Below are positions 8,832-16,519 of a DNA stretch of 50,917 nucleotides, piece by piece (positions within the stretch are counted from its first letter, which is position 1; each line of letters opens with the position of its first letter). Location of the stretch: NCBI GenBank assembly GCA_030690365.1, contig JAUYGX010000074.1, forward strand, positions 1 to 50,917, given 5' to 3'. A program made the translations under genes and the position numbers. The notes under the pieces were generated by a model. It searched no databases. It worked only from the letters and a program-made list of their open reading frames with translations, and was not told the DNA's origin. The stretch is from Bacteroidales bacterium. GTDB lineage: Bacteria; Bacteroidota; Bacteroidia; Bacteroidales; F082.

Positions 8832-9203
8832 GTGATTAATATTGTCCTCATCGATCAGCATACAACCTACCGCGAAAGCCTGAAAATGGTGCTGGAACAG
8901 ATTGATGGTTTCCATGTGGTGCTGGATTCATCAGAAGGAAATTGGGCCAACGCTGTTGCTGATATTCCGGTTCATCTAATGATTATTGATGGTAGTATGG
9001 GAAAAGAAAAATGCAGCATGATGATTAATCATGCAATCACTAAATGGAAATCGATCAAGACATTAATCCTGGCGATGTACAGGGAAGAGTTGGAATATGA
9101 TTATGGGAAAGCTGAGGTGATGTTAAAAAGTTCGGTTAAAAGGGAATTTGAGGAAAAGATAAAAAAAATGATGACAGCGCAGAAAGATTGTCTTAGTCAT
9201 TAA
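8832..9203 (+). CDS. Degenerate receiver-only protein, duplicate of the preceding response regulator
   Basis: A 123-residue protein starting at a GTG. It aligns with the N-terminal receiver of the preceding regulator (VLIDQH..YRESLKMVLEQIDGF against VIDDHDLFREGLTLVLNQVEGF) but has no DNA-binding domain. Phosphoacceptor Asp53 and a Lys at 99 are kept. One residue of the acidic pair is replaced by Gln9, the conserved Ser/Thr is Ala81, and the helix 4 region is shortened. It may be a phosphate sink, a dimerisation partner of the full regulator, or a decaying copy. The start could instead be a later codon; no ATG lies near the receiver start. Confidence 0.75.
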   Translation: MINIVLIDQHTTYRESLKMVLEQIDGFHVVLDSSEGNWANAVADIPVHLMIIDGSMGKEKCSMMINHAITKWKSIKTLILAMYREELEYDYGKAEVMLKSSVKREFEEKIKKMMTAQKDCLSH

Positions 9204-9222
9204 ATCTCTAAAATATAATGAT

Positions 9223-10515
9223 ATGAAAGTTCTTCAAACAAATAATTTTAATGCATGGACTTTTTCACTTTACATGAGCTTCATTATTTTCCTTTCCATC
9301 GGTTGCAAAAAGACTACAGAACCGGAGCCTCCTCTTCTGGGAACTGACGCCATTGGGACTGTTTACGATTTCGATAATAATGCCTATAACCTCATTTCCA
9401 TCGGCGATCAGGGATGGCTTCGCGAAAACATGAAGGCTTTGCATTACAGCAATGGAGACTCAATTCCTTACATCACCAGCAACCCGGAATGGGACAAAAC
9501 CACGCATGGCGCCTGGTGCGATTACAACAATGATTCTCAGCATGTGAAGGAATATGGTCGTTTGTACAACTGGCAGGCAGCCCACGATTCCCGAAACCTC
9601 TGCCCGGAGGGTTTTCACGTTCCTACAAACGATGAGTACAATGCTCTGATCAATTTCCTGGGCGGATGGACAGTTGCCGGTGGGAAAATGAAGGAAAAGG
9701 GAACAACCCACTGGACATATCCCAACAGTGGTGCAAATAACTCAAGCAGTTTTACTGCATTGCCGGGAGGTTCCCGAAGCGGGACTGGCACGTTTGAAGG
9801 TGACCTGGGAACCTATGCCGGTTTCTGGAGTTCAAGTGTAGCTCCGACTCCCGGGTACGGTTATTCGGTTTGGATGGATAACGAAGAAAGTGATATCTCC
9901 AACAATGATGAGTTGGATGAGTCGTATGGTTTATCCATTCGCTGTATCCAGAACAGCGGCTCCAATCCGGGACTGTTGCTCGATCACCGGGATGGGAAGA
10001 TTTACAAGACCATCGAGATCGGAACGCAAACCTGGATGGCCGAGAACCTGAATCTTGATACGGCCGGAAGCTGGGCATACAACGACGACGAAGCCAATGC
10101 TGCTGTGTACGGCAGGTTGTATGATTTTGCCACTTCGGGAAAAGTTTGCCCCGAAGGCTGGCACCTGCCTGATACAGCCGAATGGAATAAACTGATCAAT
10201 CACCTCGGCGGCTACTGGGTAGCTGGCGGCACGATGAAAGAATCCGGTACGGCTCATTGGGACTCCCCGAATTATGGAGCCTTCAACGGGAGTGGGTTTG
10301 CAGCCCTGGCAGCAGGGTGCAGGATTCCCGACAGTTATCCGGGTCATTATTACGCCCTGAAGGTCTATGCCAACTTCTGGACATCCTCTGTATCCGAATA
10401 TACTCACACAGAAGGCGTGTATCAACAGTTTGTTTTTCAGTCGATTTCGATCTGGCCCCTGACCGACGATAAAGGAACAGGATACTCGGTAAGATGCCTG
10501 AAAAATGAGAAATAA
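9223..10515 (+). CDS. Lipoprotein with two FISUMP (Fibrobacter major paralogous) domains
   Basis: A 430-residue exported lipoprotein. The signal peptide ends in the lipobox LSIGC with Cys28, followed by KKTTEPEPP. Two repeats of about 180 residues follow (about 45-245 and 255-429). Each has the FISUMP pattern: GDQGWLRENM or GTQTWMAENL near its start, then YGRLYNW or YGRLYDF, CPEGFHVP or CPEGWHLP, a GG..MKE stretch, FWSSS or FWTSS, and a terminal SIRC or SVRC. The role of this domain is not established; it is found in surface proteins of Fibrobacter and Bacteroidota. It lies 19 bases after the receiver-only gene and leads a run of lipoprotein genes. Confidence 0.85.
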   Translation: MKVLQTNNFNAWTFSLYMSFIIFLSIGCKKTTEPEPPLLGTDAIGTVYDFDNNAYNLISIGDQGWLRENMKALHYSNGDSIPYITSNPEWDKTTHGAWCDYNNDSQHVKEYGRLYNWQAAHDSRNLCPEGFHVPTNDEYNALINFLGGWTVAGGKMKEKGTTHWTYPNSGANNSSSFTALPGGSRSGTGTFEGDLGTYAGFWSSSVAPTPGYGYSVWMDNEESDISNNDELDESYGLSIRCIQNSGSNPGLLLDHRDGKIYKTIEIGTQTWMAENLNLDTAGSWAYNDDEANAAVYGRLYDFATSGKVCPEGWHLPDTAEWNKLINHLGGYWVAGGTMKESGTAHWDSPNYGAFNGSGFAALAAGCRIPDSYPGHYYALKVYANFWTSSVSEYTHTEGVYQQFVFQSISIWPLTDDKGTGYSVRCLKNEK

Positions 10516-10539
10516 CTAAAAAATTTTCTAACTCAATAA

Positions 10540-11124
10540 ATGAATCTTATGAAAAATTCCAGTATTCTTATGATGATCCTGGTCATGACAGTAATGATTG
10601 CAGGATGTAAAAAAGACGATTCAACGGAAGAAACACCGCTTGACACGACTCAGCATGACAACTACTTTCAGATTTTGCCAGATCAGTTTAGCCCTGCCTT
10701 TGGCTATTCTTATAGCGGCAACCATAAAATCACCTCGGGACAGCCATGGGGCGGGGTTTCATCAGAGGGTTACCATAGCGGGATAGAGATTTTGGCAAAG
10801 GCCGGCCGCAAGGATTCCGACTCTCCTGCCAGCTGGTTTAAATCTAATGCATCCAATGCCATCTCTATCGTAGCCGACAAAAATACCGTATGGCCTGAAA
10901 AGTTGAATTTTGCGTTTACAGGCACTATAACAATCAATGGTGATTCCTATCCGTTTACTGCAGGCCAGGGACATAGCGGCGCTTTTAACAACTGGTGGAT
11001 AGGTGGGCCAGGTTGGACCTTTCCGGATAATAAACCCTACGAAGAGATATACACTCCGGACAAGAAATACATTCTTTACTGTGATGAAGACATCGTTCAT
11101 CTTTTCTATGTTAAAGAAAATTAA
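10540..11124 (+). CDS. Lipoprotein of unknown function, first of a tandem pair
   Basis: A 194-residue protein. The signal peptide (MILVMTVMIAGC) has a lipobox with Cys at about residue 23, then KKDDSTEET. The mature part is closely related to the next gene: shared stretches are HDNY, QFSPA, ITSGQPW.GV, KAGRK, LNFAFTGTITING, GQGHSGA.NNWWIGGPGW and TPD.KY. It is rich in Trp, Gly and Tyr and looks like a beta-sandwich (inference). No family was recognised. ATGs at 10540 and 10549 are both possible starts; the second gives MKNSSILMM, a more usual signal peptide N-terminus. Confidence 0.8.
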   Translation: MNLMKNSSILMMILVMTVMIAGCKKDDSTEETPLDTTQHDNYFQILPDQFSPAFGYSYSGNHKITSGQPWGGVSSEGYHSGIEILAKAGRKDSDSPASWFKSNASNAISIVADKNTVWPEKLNFAFTGTITINGDSYPFTAGQGHSGAFNNWWIGGPGWTFPDNKPYEEIYTPDKKYILYCDEDIVHLFYVKEN

Positions 11125-11162
11125 ACCTCTCTCCGATGAATAAACAACTAAAATGAATCAGT

Positions 11163-11735
11163 ATGAAAAAATCAAATTTGTTTCTTACAGTTTTACTTAG
11201 CATGGTTGTCATCATTGGTTGTAAAAAAAACGACAACACGGACGAGGAATTTGTTGATGTAACCCGGCATGATAATTACCTGGAAATATGGCCCGAGCAA
11301 TTTAGCCCGGCCATAAGTTATAGCTGGGATGGCAACTATTCGATTACCTCGGGCCAACCATGGAGTGGGGTTACATCAGGTGCGAGTCATGGCGGATTGC
11401 AACTACTTGTAAAAGCCGGACGTAAAGGATCCGATCATGTATCCAACTGGTTTGATTCCAATGTATCCAATGCAGCATGCACAATAAACAGTATTAGTCC
11501 TTTGCCTTATGAACTTAATTTTGCATTTACAGGCACCATAACAATAAATGGAAATAACTATCCGGTCACAATCGGACAGGGACACTCCGGGGCTTCTAAC
11601 AACTGGTGGATTGGCGGGCCTGGTTGGGTTTTTCCGGACAAGAATAACGGTGGAAAAATATGCACCCCCGACAGGAAATACTTATTTACAGAGGATGGAA
11701 CCAGTGCCTATCTTTTTTGGATTTCAGAAAAATAA
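11163..11735 (+). CDS. Lipoprotein of unknown function, second of a tandem pair
   Basis: A 190-residue paralogue of the preceding protein with the same layout: signal peptide with lipobox VVIIGC, a short acidic linker (KKNDNTDEE), then the conserved domain with ITSGQPW, LNFAFTGTITING and NNWWIGGPGW. The two coding sequences are also similar at the DNA level, pointing to a fairly recent tandem duplication. The spacing of 38 bases suggests one transcript with the upstream lipoproteins. Function unknown; co-location with the kinase-regulator pair suggests an envelope role. Confidence 0.8.
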   Translation: MKKSNLFLTVLLSMVVIIGCKKNDNTDEEFVDVTRHDNYLEIWPEQFSPAISYSWDGNYSITSGQPWSGVTSGASHGGLQLLVKAGRKGSDHVSNWFDSNVSNAACTINSISPLPYELNFAFTGTITINGNNYPVTIGQGHSGASNNWWIGGPGWVFPDKNNGGKICTPDRKYLFTEDGTSAYLFWISEK

Positions 11736-12177
11736 ACCAATTTTTCTGGCGATCTTATGCGGATTGCTAACCCACATCAGCAGCATGTGGGGACAGAATC
11801 TCAGACCAATCTGCGACGCTGATCGGTCTGCGCTGTCCGGGCCGGTCATTTTCAACCTGACTTATGACAGCATCAGCCAGACAGGGATTATACTTTTCTG
11901 GGCTACAGATTCCCCGGCTGATTCAAAAGTCTGGTGGATGAAATCAGACAGCAACTACCAACCTCTGATTTTTACCGATTCAATATACCTTTCTGAAGCC
12001 GTGAAAAACCATATTGTACCGGTTGGGAACCTCCAACCGGCAACAATCTATAACTACCTTGTCGCATCAGGAAATGGCAAAGTCATCGTTATTGACTCAG
12101 GATTTTTCATAAACCTGCCCACCTCTTCCACACGAAAATATCAAGCTACTTGCCATTATCTTATGAGTTTTATATAG
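11695..12177 (+). CDS. Small secreted protein with a fibronectin-III-like segment, start uncertain
   Basis: The open frame extends well back into the preceding gene, but only the part from about 11695 looks like protein. It begins MEPVPIFFGFQKNKPIF, has a hydrophobic signal-like stretch (FLAILCGLLTHISSMWGQ) and continues as a roughly 100-residue domain resembling fibronectin-III or the N-terminal domain of purple acid phosphatases (FNLTYDSISQTGIILFWATD, then NLQPATIYNYLVASG). That order of a Trp strand followed by a L.P.T.Y.Y turn is the Fn3 pattern. From 11695 it overlaps the previous gene by 41 bases. No catalytic domain follows, so it may be a truncated larger protein. Confidence 0.5.
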   Translation: MEPVPIFFGFQKNKPIFLAILCGLLTHISSMWGQNLRPICDADRSALSGPVIFNLTYDSISQTGIILFWATDSPADSKVWWMKSDSNYQPLIFTDSIYLSEAVKNHIVPVGNLQPATIYNYLVASGNGKVIVIDSGFFINLPTSSTRKYQATCHYLMSFI

Positions 12178-12316
12178 ACGTCCAACATGATATCAAGCAA
12201 TTGTTTGAATCTAAGGATTTTGTCTGTCGGATGATTGAAATTTTTTTATAAAGATATCAAACACCGCGATATTGTAACACTTAGAAAGAGCCTTGCCGTT
12301 TTAAATAATCCTAGCA

Positions 12317-12343
12317 TTTGTTTAATCGAATGCCCTACCTTTG
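12317..12343 (+). promoter_or_regulatory. Probable Bacteroidota promoter for the YwqK-like gene
   Basis: TTTG at 12317-12320 and TACCTTTG at 12336-12343 are separated by 15 bases, slightly shorter than the usual 17-23. The -7 box matches TAnnTTTG in full and lies 65 bases before the ATG at 12409. Confidence 0.45.
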
Positions 12344-12408
12344 TCGTCACTTATAAGAAATTAAAACAGCTGGCTTCTCAGGTTACTGAAAAAGGCACTG
12401 TTTGTTAA

Positions 12409-13161
12409 ATGAAGAATCTCATGAAAAAAACTATTTCATTCCTATTTACACTTTTCATTGTAACTACGGCCTGGTCCCAAAGCACCCCACCAGCCATTTC
12501 CGATACCATCAAAGATGGTTTTTTAGATGTCGAAATCGGTGGCACCAACATTACCGGGCATTATCAGGATTATAAAAAAACAGGCAACTGGATTTCCTAC
12601 TTTCCTACAGGTCAGATTTATATCATCGAAGAATTTAAAAACGGCCTAAAAAACGGACTGCATCTCAAAATGAACCAGCGAGGTTATATCGAACTTCAAG
12701 CCAGCTACACCAACGACTCGTTGGATGGCAAGTACACCGAGTTCCGGCTGGGTGGCAAACCTGCATTGATTGAACACTATTCCATGGGATTGTTGGATGG
12801 TAAAAAAGAAGTCTATTACGAAAGAGGTGGTATTCAGGAAGAAAGCAATTACCGCCTCGGACAAAAAGACGGGGTTGCCAAATGGTACGACGAAAATGCA
12901 AAAATGGTAGCCGAATATAACTACCGCAACGGCGAGTTTGACGGTTTACAAAAAACATACTACTCCAATGACACGCTTCGCAGCCGACAGAATTTTGTAA
13001 ACAATGTGGCCAATGGCGAATATGTAGAGTATTTCGAGAACGGCATCACCAAAAAAAGTGGTCAGTACAAAGCCGGAAAAAAGGATGGCGAATGGCTTTA
13101 CTTTAATGAATCAGGGAAAGTAGTGAAAAAGGAAAAATACAAAAACGGCGAATTGAAATAA
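12409..13161 (+). CDS. MORN-repeat / YwqK-like exported protein
   Basis: A 250-residue protein with a signal peptide (SFLFTLFIVTTAWS) and at least eight short repeats of the type G.W..Y...G....E..Y.NG, such as KTGNWISYFPTGQIYIIEEF and KDGEWLYFNESGKVVKKEKY. This is the MORN_2 repeat pattern that databases label YwqK-family antitoxin; no toxin partner is visible, so the antitoxin label is not supported here. The start is ATG at 12409, with an alternative at 12421. The stop overlaps the ATG of the next gene (TAATG), which suggests translational coupling with the thioesterase. Confidence 0.82.
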   Translation: MKNLMKKTISFLFTLFIVTTAWSQSTPPAISDTIKDGFLDVEIGGTNITGHYQDYKKTGNWISYFPTGQIYIIEEFKNGLKNGLHLKMNQRGYIELQASYTNDSLDGKYTEFRLGGKPALIEHYSMGLLDGKKEVYYERGGIQEESNYRLGQKDGVAKWYDENAKMVAEYNYRNGEFDGLQKTYYSNDTLRSRQNFVNNVANGEYVEYFENGITKKSGQYKAGKKDGEWLYFNESGKVVKKEKYKNGELK

Positions 13162-13649
13162 TGACAAAAATAGTCAACCCATATGCAGAAATGCCAGGAT
13201 ACCATTGTTTTGGATGCTCACCCAAAAATGATCATGGCCTTCAGATGACCTTCACCAAGGAAGGCGATGAAGTCGTTTCGGTGTGGCAACCCCGTGGGTT
13301 CCTCCAAGGTTTTCACCAGATATTGCATGGCGGCATCCAGGCCACACTGATGGATGAAATTGGTTCGTGGCTGGTTCAGGTAACGCTCAAAACAGCCGGA
13401 GTAACATCCGGATTAAATATAAGATACCTGAAAACAGTGTATGTCAACCAGGGAGAAATTACCCTCAGAGCAAAACTGAAGGGCATGCGCCGAAATCTGG
13501 CCGATGTAGAAGTAAGTCTTACCAATTCGGAAGGCGTTTTATGTGCCACCGGTGAGGTAACCTATTATACCTTTTCGCAGGAGGTAGCCCGGCAGAAATT
13601 AAACTTCCCGTCTGAAGAAGCATTTTATGAATCGCAAAAATCAGATTAG
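13161..13649 (+). CDS. PaaI-type hotdog-fold thioesterase
   Basis: A 162-residue cytoplasmic protein of the hotdog fold. An N-terminal CFGCSPKNDHGLQM stretch is followed by FQ-type core features: QILHGGIQATLMDEIGSW holds the HGG and the catalytic-type acidic residue of the PaaI/YigI subfamily, and TSGLNIRYLKTVYVNQGEITLRA forms the central strands. It probably hydrolyses acyl- or aryl-CoA esters; the substrate cannot be told. It is translationally coupled to the YwqK-like gene by a one-base overlap. Confidence 0.82.
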   Translation: MTKIVNPYAEMPGYHCFGCSPKNDHGLQMTFTKEGDEVVSVWQPRGFLQGFHQILHGGIQATLMDEIGSWLVQVTLKTAGVTSGLNIRYLKTVYVNQGEITLRAKLKGMRRNLADVEVSLTNSEGVLCATGEVTYYTFSQEVARQKLNFPSEEAFYESQKSD

Positions 13650-13746
13650 TTTTTTCTTAATTTGCTGGCACAGTTTATCTGCAAAATTTTCAGGTTTATT
13701 TTCACAAAAAAACATTTCTTTTCGCTGACATTCTGACGAATAGTCC

Positions 13747-13754
13747 TACTTTTG
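13747..13754 (+). promoter_or_regulatory. -7 box for the pyrroline-5-carboxylate dehydrogenase gene
   Basis: TACTTTTG matches TAnnTTTG and lies 61 bases before the ATG at 13815. Transcription is predicted to start at about 13760, exactly where the dyad operator begins. The -33 region has only a TTC-like element at about the right distance. Confidence 0.55.
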
Positions 13755-13759
13755 CACTC

Positions 13760-13783
13760 CGTTATGTTTAGCGCTACATAACG
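13760..13783 (+). promoter_or_regulatory. Dyad operator, perfect copy of the ModE-like motif
   Basis: CGTTATG at 13760-13766 and CATAACG at 13777-13783 are perfect inverted repeats with a 10-base spacer that itself contains a TAGCGCTA palindrome. It starts at the predicted transcription start of the aldehyde dehydrogenase gene, a position suited to repression. The same arms and spacing occur before the lipoprotein-TonB operon, in the modE-like leader and before the AOR gene. A hairpin in the mRNA leader is an alternative reading. Confidence 0.6.
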
Positions 13784-13814
13784 AACCATTTTTGAACCTA
13801 TAAGATTAAATTAC

Positions 13815-15443
13815 ATGCAAAAGAGTTTATATTTCGTTCCGCCGGCCGAAAACGAGCCCGTATTATCTTACAAATCCGGTTCTCCCGAAAGGGCCAGTAT
13901 CCTCGAAGCACTTGAATGTGCCAAGTCGTTAGAGGTTGATATTCCTATGATTATCAACGGACAAGAGGTGCGTACCGACAACAAAATAAAAATTTCGCCT
14001 CCTCACGACCATCAAAAATTGCTGGGTTATTACAGTCGGGGAACAGAAACTCATGTTCAGCAAGCCATCGACGCCGCTCTGGCTGCACGCGAACATTGGG
14101 CTTCGATGTCGTGGAAACAACGCGCCTCCATTTTCCTGAAAGCAGCCGGCATGATTTCCGGCCCTTACCGTGCCAGGATCAATGCCGCCACCATGCTTGG
14201 ACAGTCGAAATCCGTTCATCAGGCGGAGATTGATGCCGCCTGTGAGCTCGCTGATTTTCTACGTTTCAACGTCCAATACATGGCCGAGATTTATAACGAA
14301 CAACCGGCTTCGGATGCTTTAATCTGGAATAGGACCGAGCAGCGCGGACTCGAAGGGTTTGTATTTGCCCTCACCCCTTTTAACTTCACGGCCATCGCCG
14401 GCAACCTGCCTTCTGCCCCGGCATTGATGGGCAACACCATCGTGTGGAAACCCTCAAATGCACAGATTTACTCGGCCGCCATCATCATGGAAATTTTCAT
14501 GGAGGCCGGTTTACCGGATGGGGTGATCAACCTGGTGTTTGTCTCCGGGCCAACCGCCGGCAAAGTGATTTTCTCACACCGTGATTTTGCAGGCATTCAC
14601 TTTACCGGATCGACTTCAGTTTTTCAAAATATCTGGAAGGAAATTGGCAACAACATTCATAAATACCGCTCCTACCCGCGCATTGTTGGCGAAACCGGAG
14701 GAAAGAATTTTGTTCTGATGCACGAATCGGCCAATGCAAGTCAGGTGGCTACCGCGCTCACACGCGGGGCATTTGAATATCAGGGACAAAAATGCTCGGC
14801 GGCTTCAAGAGCTTATATCCCTGACAACTTGTGGGATAAAGTTTTGGAAGAGATAAAATGCGACATGGATACCATGAAAATGGGCCCGGTGGAAAATTTC
14901 TCCAATTTCGTAAATGCCGTAATCGATGAAGCCTCGTTTGACAAATTGGCTGGTTTTATTGATGCTGCAAAAAAAGACAAGGAAGTTGAAATCTTGTTTG
15001 GTGGAAATTATGACAAATCGGTGGGTTATTTTATCGAACCTACCATCATCCTGACCAAAGATCCGCATTATGTGACCATGGAGGAGGAACTCTTCGGACC
15101 CATACTCACCATTTACGTTTACGACCACACCAAATTTGAGGAAACGATCGAACTGGTCGACAACACCTCCATTTATGCCCTTACGGGATCGGTTTTCTCC
15201 AAGGACCGATTTGTTATTGAACATGTGATGGAGAAGCTGAAACATGCCGCAGGAAATTTCTATATCAACGATAAACCCACCGGAGCCATTGTGAACATGC
15301 AGCCTTTTGGCGGGGCCAGGGGTTCTGGAACCAACGACAAAGCGGGTTCAAAACTGAATTTGTTGAGGTGGGTAAGTCCGCGAACCATCAAGGAATGTTT
15401 TGTTCCTCCGGTAAGCTACAAATATCCTTTTATGGAGGATTAA
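13815..15443 (+). CDS. L-glutamate gamma-semialdehyde (1-pyrroline-5-carboxylate) dehydrogenase
   Basis: A 542-residue NAD-dependent enzyme that oxidises glutamate semialdehyde to glutamate in proline and ornithine breakdown. It is of the stand-alone ALDH4A1-like type. The N-terminus (VPPAENEPVLSYKSGSPER) is typical of this branch. The ALDH core shows ALTPFNFTAIAGNLPSAP, HFTGSTSVF, the GETGGKN glutamate motif and catalytic Cys327 in YQGQKCSAASRAY. The end (NMQPFGGARGSGTNDKAG) is also characteristic. The gene stands alone between its promoter and a terminator. A ModE-like dyad in its leader suggests metal-linked regulation, unusual for this enzyme. Confidence 0.95.
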   Translation: MQKSLYFVPPAENEPVLSYKSGSPERASILEALECAKSLEVDIPMIINGQEVRTDNKIKISPPHDHQKLLGYYSRGTETHVQQAIDAALAAREHWASMSWKQRASIFLKAAGMISGPYRARINAATMLGQSKSVHQAEIDAACELADFLRFNVQYMAEIYNEQPASDALIWNRTEQRGLEGFVFALTPFNFTAIAGNLPSAPALMGNTIVWKPSNAQIYSAAIIMEIFMEAGLPDGVINLVFVSGPTAGKVIFSHRDFAGIHFTGSTSVFQNIWKEIGNNIHKYRSYPRIVGETGGKNFVLMHESANASQVATALTRGAFEYQGQKCSAASRAYIPDNLWDKVLEEIKCDMDTMKMGPVENFSNFVNAVIDEASFDKLAGFIDAAKKDKEVEILFGGNYDKSVGYFIEPTIILTKDPHYVTMEEELFGPILTIYVYDHTKFEETIELVDNTSIYALTGSVFSKDRFVIEHVMEKLKHAAGNFYINDKPTGAIVNMQPFGGARGSGTNDKAGSKLNLLRWVSPRTIKECFVPPVSYKYPFMED

Positions 15444-15460
15444 CCCTTTCAATAAGCATA

Positions 15461-15496
15461 AAAAAACCGGCTTAGTAATTAAAGCCGGTTTTTTTT
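15461..15496. terminator. Bidirectional terminator between the dehydrogenase and the MOSC-Mog gene
   Basis: An A run, a ten-pair stem (AAACCGGCTT against AAGCCGGTTT) and an eight-T run give a usable terminator on both strands. It lies between the convergent ends of the dehydrogenase (15443) and the MOSC-Mog gene (15522). Confidence 0.8.
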
Positions 15497-15521
15497 ACGC
15501 ATGAACTTTGGCAAAGTTAAA

Positions 15522-16457
15522 TCAATGCGAATCTATACTATATAGCATTAAAACCAGGTGTCGTAATACTTTGGTGATTTCTGCCAGATACTCATTCACT
15601 GCTTTTACACTTCCCGGCAGGGTAAAAACCATGGTGTTGCCAATCAGTCCGGCAATGCTGCGGCTGATGAGGGCATTGGGCTTTTCCATTCCGTATTTCA
15701 TACGAATCATGTCCATAATGCCGGGAATTTCTTTGTCTAACAATGGTTTTATCACATCTACAGTGATATCACGAGGCCCAATTCCGGTTCCCCCCGTGGT
15801 AAAAACAAAGTCGTATTTATCCTTGGCCTTCGACACAAGTTGATCCAATTGCTTTGCGTCATCCGGAATAATCACATTGGTGATATCATAGTGGAAACGG
15901 TTCATCTCGAAGAAGGTTTCCAGTAGCTCTTTCACCCTGGGGCCGCTTCGGTCTTCATATTCACCGCTGCTGGCACGGTCGCTGAGGGTGATAATCAATG
16001 TACTAAAAATCTTTGGATGATATTCAAGCACATCACCGGCTTTGAGGTCACCTCCGTGAAGTACACGAACAAAGATGCCTTCTTTCGGCATCACACAGTT
16101 ACCCACTTCACGAAAGATGGCACAGGAATCACCATGACAATGTTTACCTATTTGTGTGACTTCCAGTTCTATATCCTGGTTTAAAAACCTGTCGAGCGGA
16201 GTGGTTTTAAATATTTCCATTCCTTCGGTGGTGATGTTCTCGGCAAATTCACCGTATTCAATTTTGCGACCGGCTTCCTTTGAAAACTTATTAAAACTCT
16301 CCACCCCCAGCATGCTCACCTGACGGTGCCAGCTGCCTGCATGGGCATCACCCATCACCCCATGGTGGTTGAGCTTGATGTGATCGATGGGTTTTTTAAC
16401 GGTTCCTTTTTTTACAGAAATATTGGTACTGAGTACTTTGATGGTTTGTATTGTCAT
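15522..16457 (-). CDS. MOSC domain fused to molybdopterin adenylyltransferase (MogA/MoaB)
   Basis: A 311-residue cytoplasmic fusion protein. Residues 1-148 are a MOSC domain (C-terminal module of Moco sulfurases) with HGVMGDAHAG and a cysteine pair in GKHCHGDSC (Cys107, Cys112). Residues 150-311 are a MogA/MoaB domain that adenylylates molybdopterin before metal insertion, with TTGGTGIGPRD at 220-230 and LPGSVKAVNEY near the end. The fusion links late cofactor steps and perhaps sulfuration or cofactor carriage. It follows moaC by 62 bases, has its own -7 box, and ends at a bidirectional terminator. Confidence 0.9.
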   Translation of the reverse strand: MTIQTIKVLSTNISVKKGTVKKPIDHIKLNHHGVMGDAHAGSWHRQVSMLGVESFNKFSKEAGRKIEYGEFAENITTEGMEIFKTTPLDRFLNQDIELEVTQIGKHCHGDSCAIFREVGNCVMPKEGIFVRVLHGGDLKAGDVLEYHPKIFSTLIITLSDRASSGEYEDRSGPRVKELLETFFEMNRFHYDITNVIIPDDAKQLDQLVSKAKDKYDFVFTTGGTGIGPRDITVDVIKPLLDKEIPGIMDMIRMKYGMEKPNALISRSIAGLIGNTMVFTLPGSVKAVNEYLAEITKVLRHLVLMLYSIDSH

Positions 16458-16489
16458 TTTCTTTTGGTTCGTAGAGAAAAAGTTGGGTG

Positions 16490-16497
16490 CAAATTTA
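16490..16497 (-). promoter_or_regulatory. Possible -7 box for the MOSC-Mog gene
   Basis: The top strand CAAATTTA reads TAAATTTG on the minus strand, matching TAnnTTTG, 33 bases before the ATG at 16457. No -33 TTG is evident; read-through from moaC is also possible. Confidence 0.4.
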
Positions 16498-16519
16498 CCA
16501 CTTATTTGCCGGATTGTGT

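Noticed and set aside
12409-13161. Antitoxin role for the YwqK-like protein
   Set aside because: The database label rests on MORN-type repeats; there is no toxin gene beside it and it has a signal peptide.
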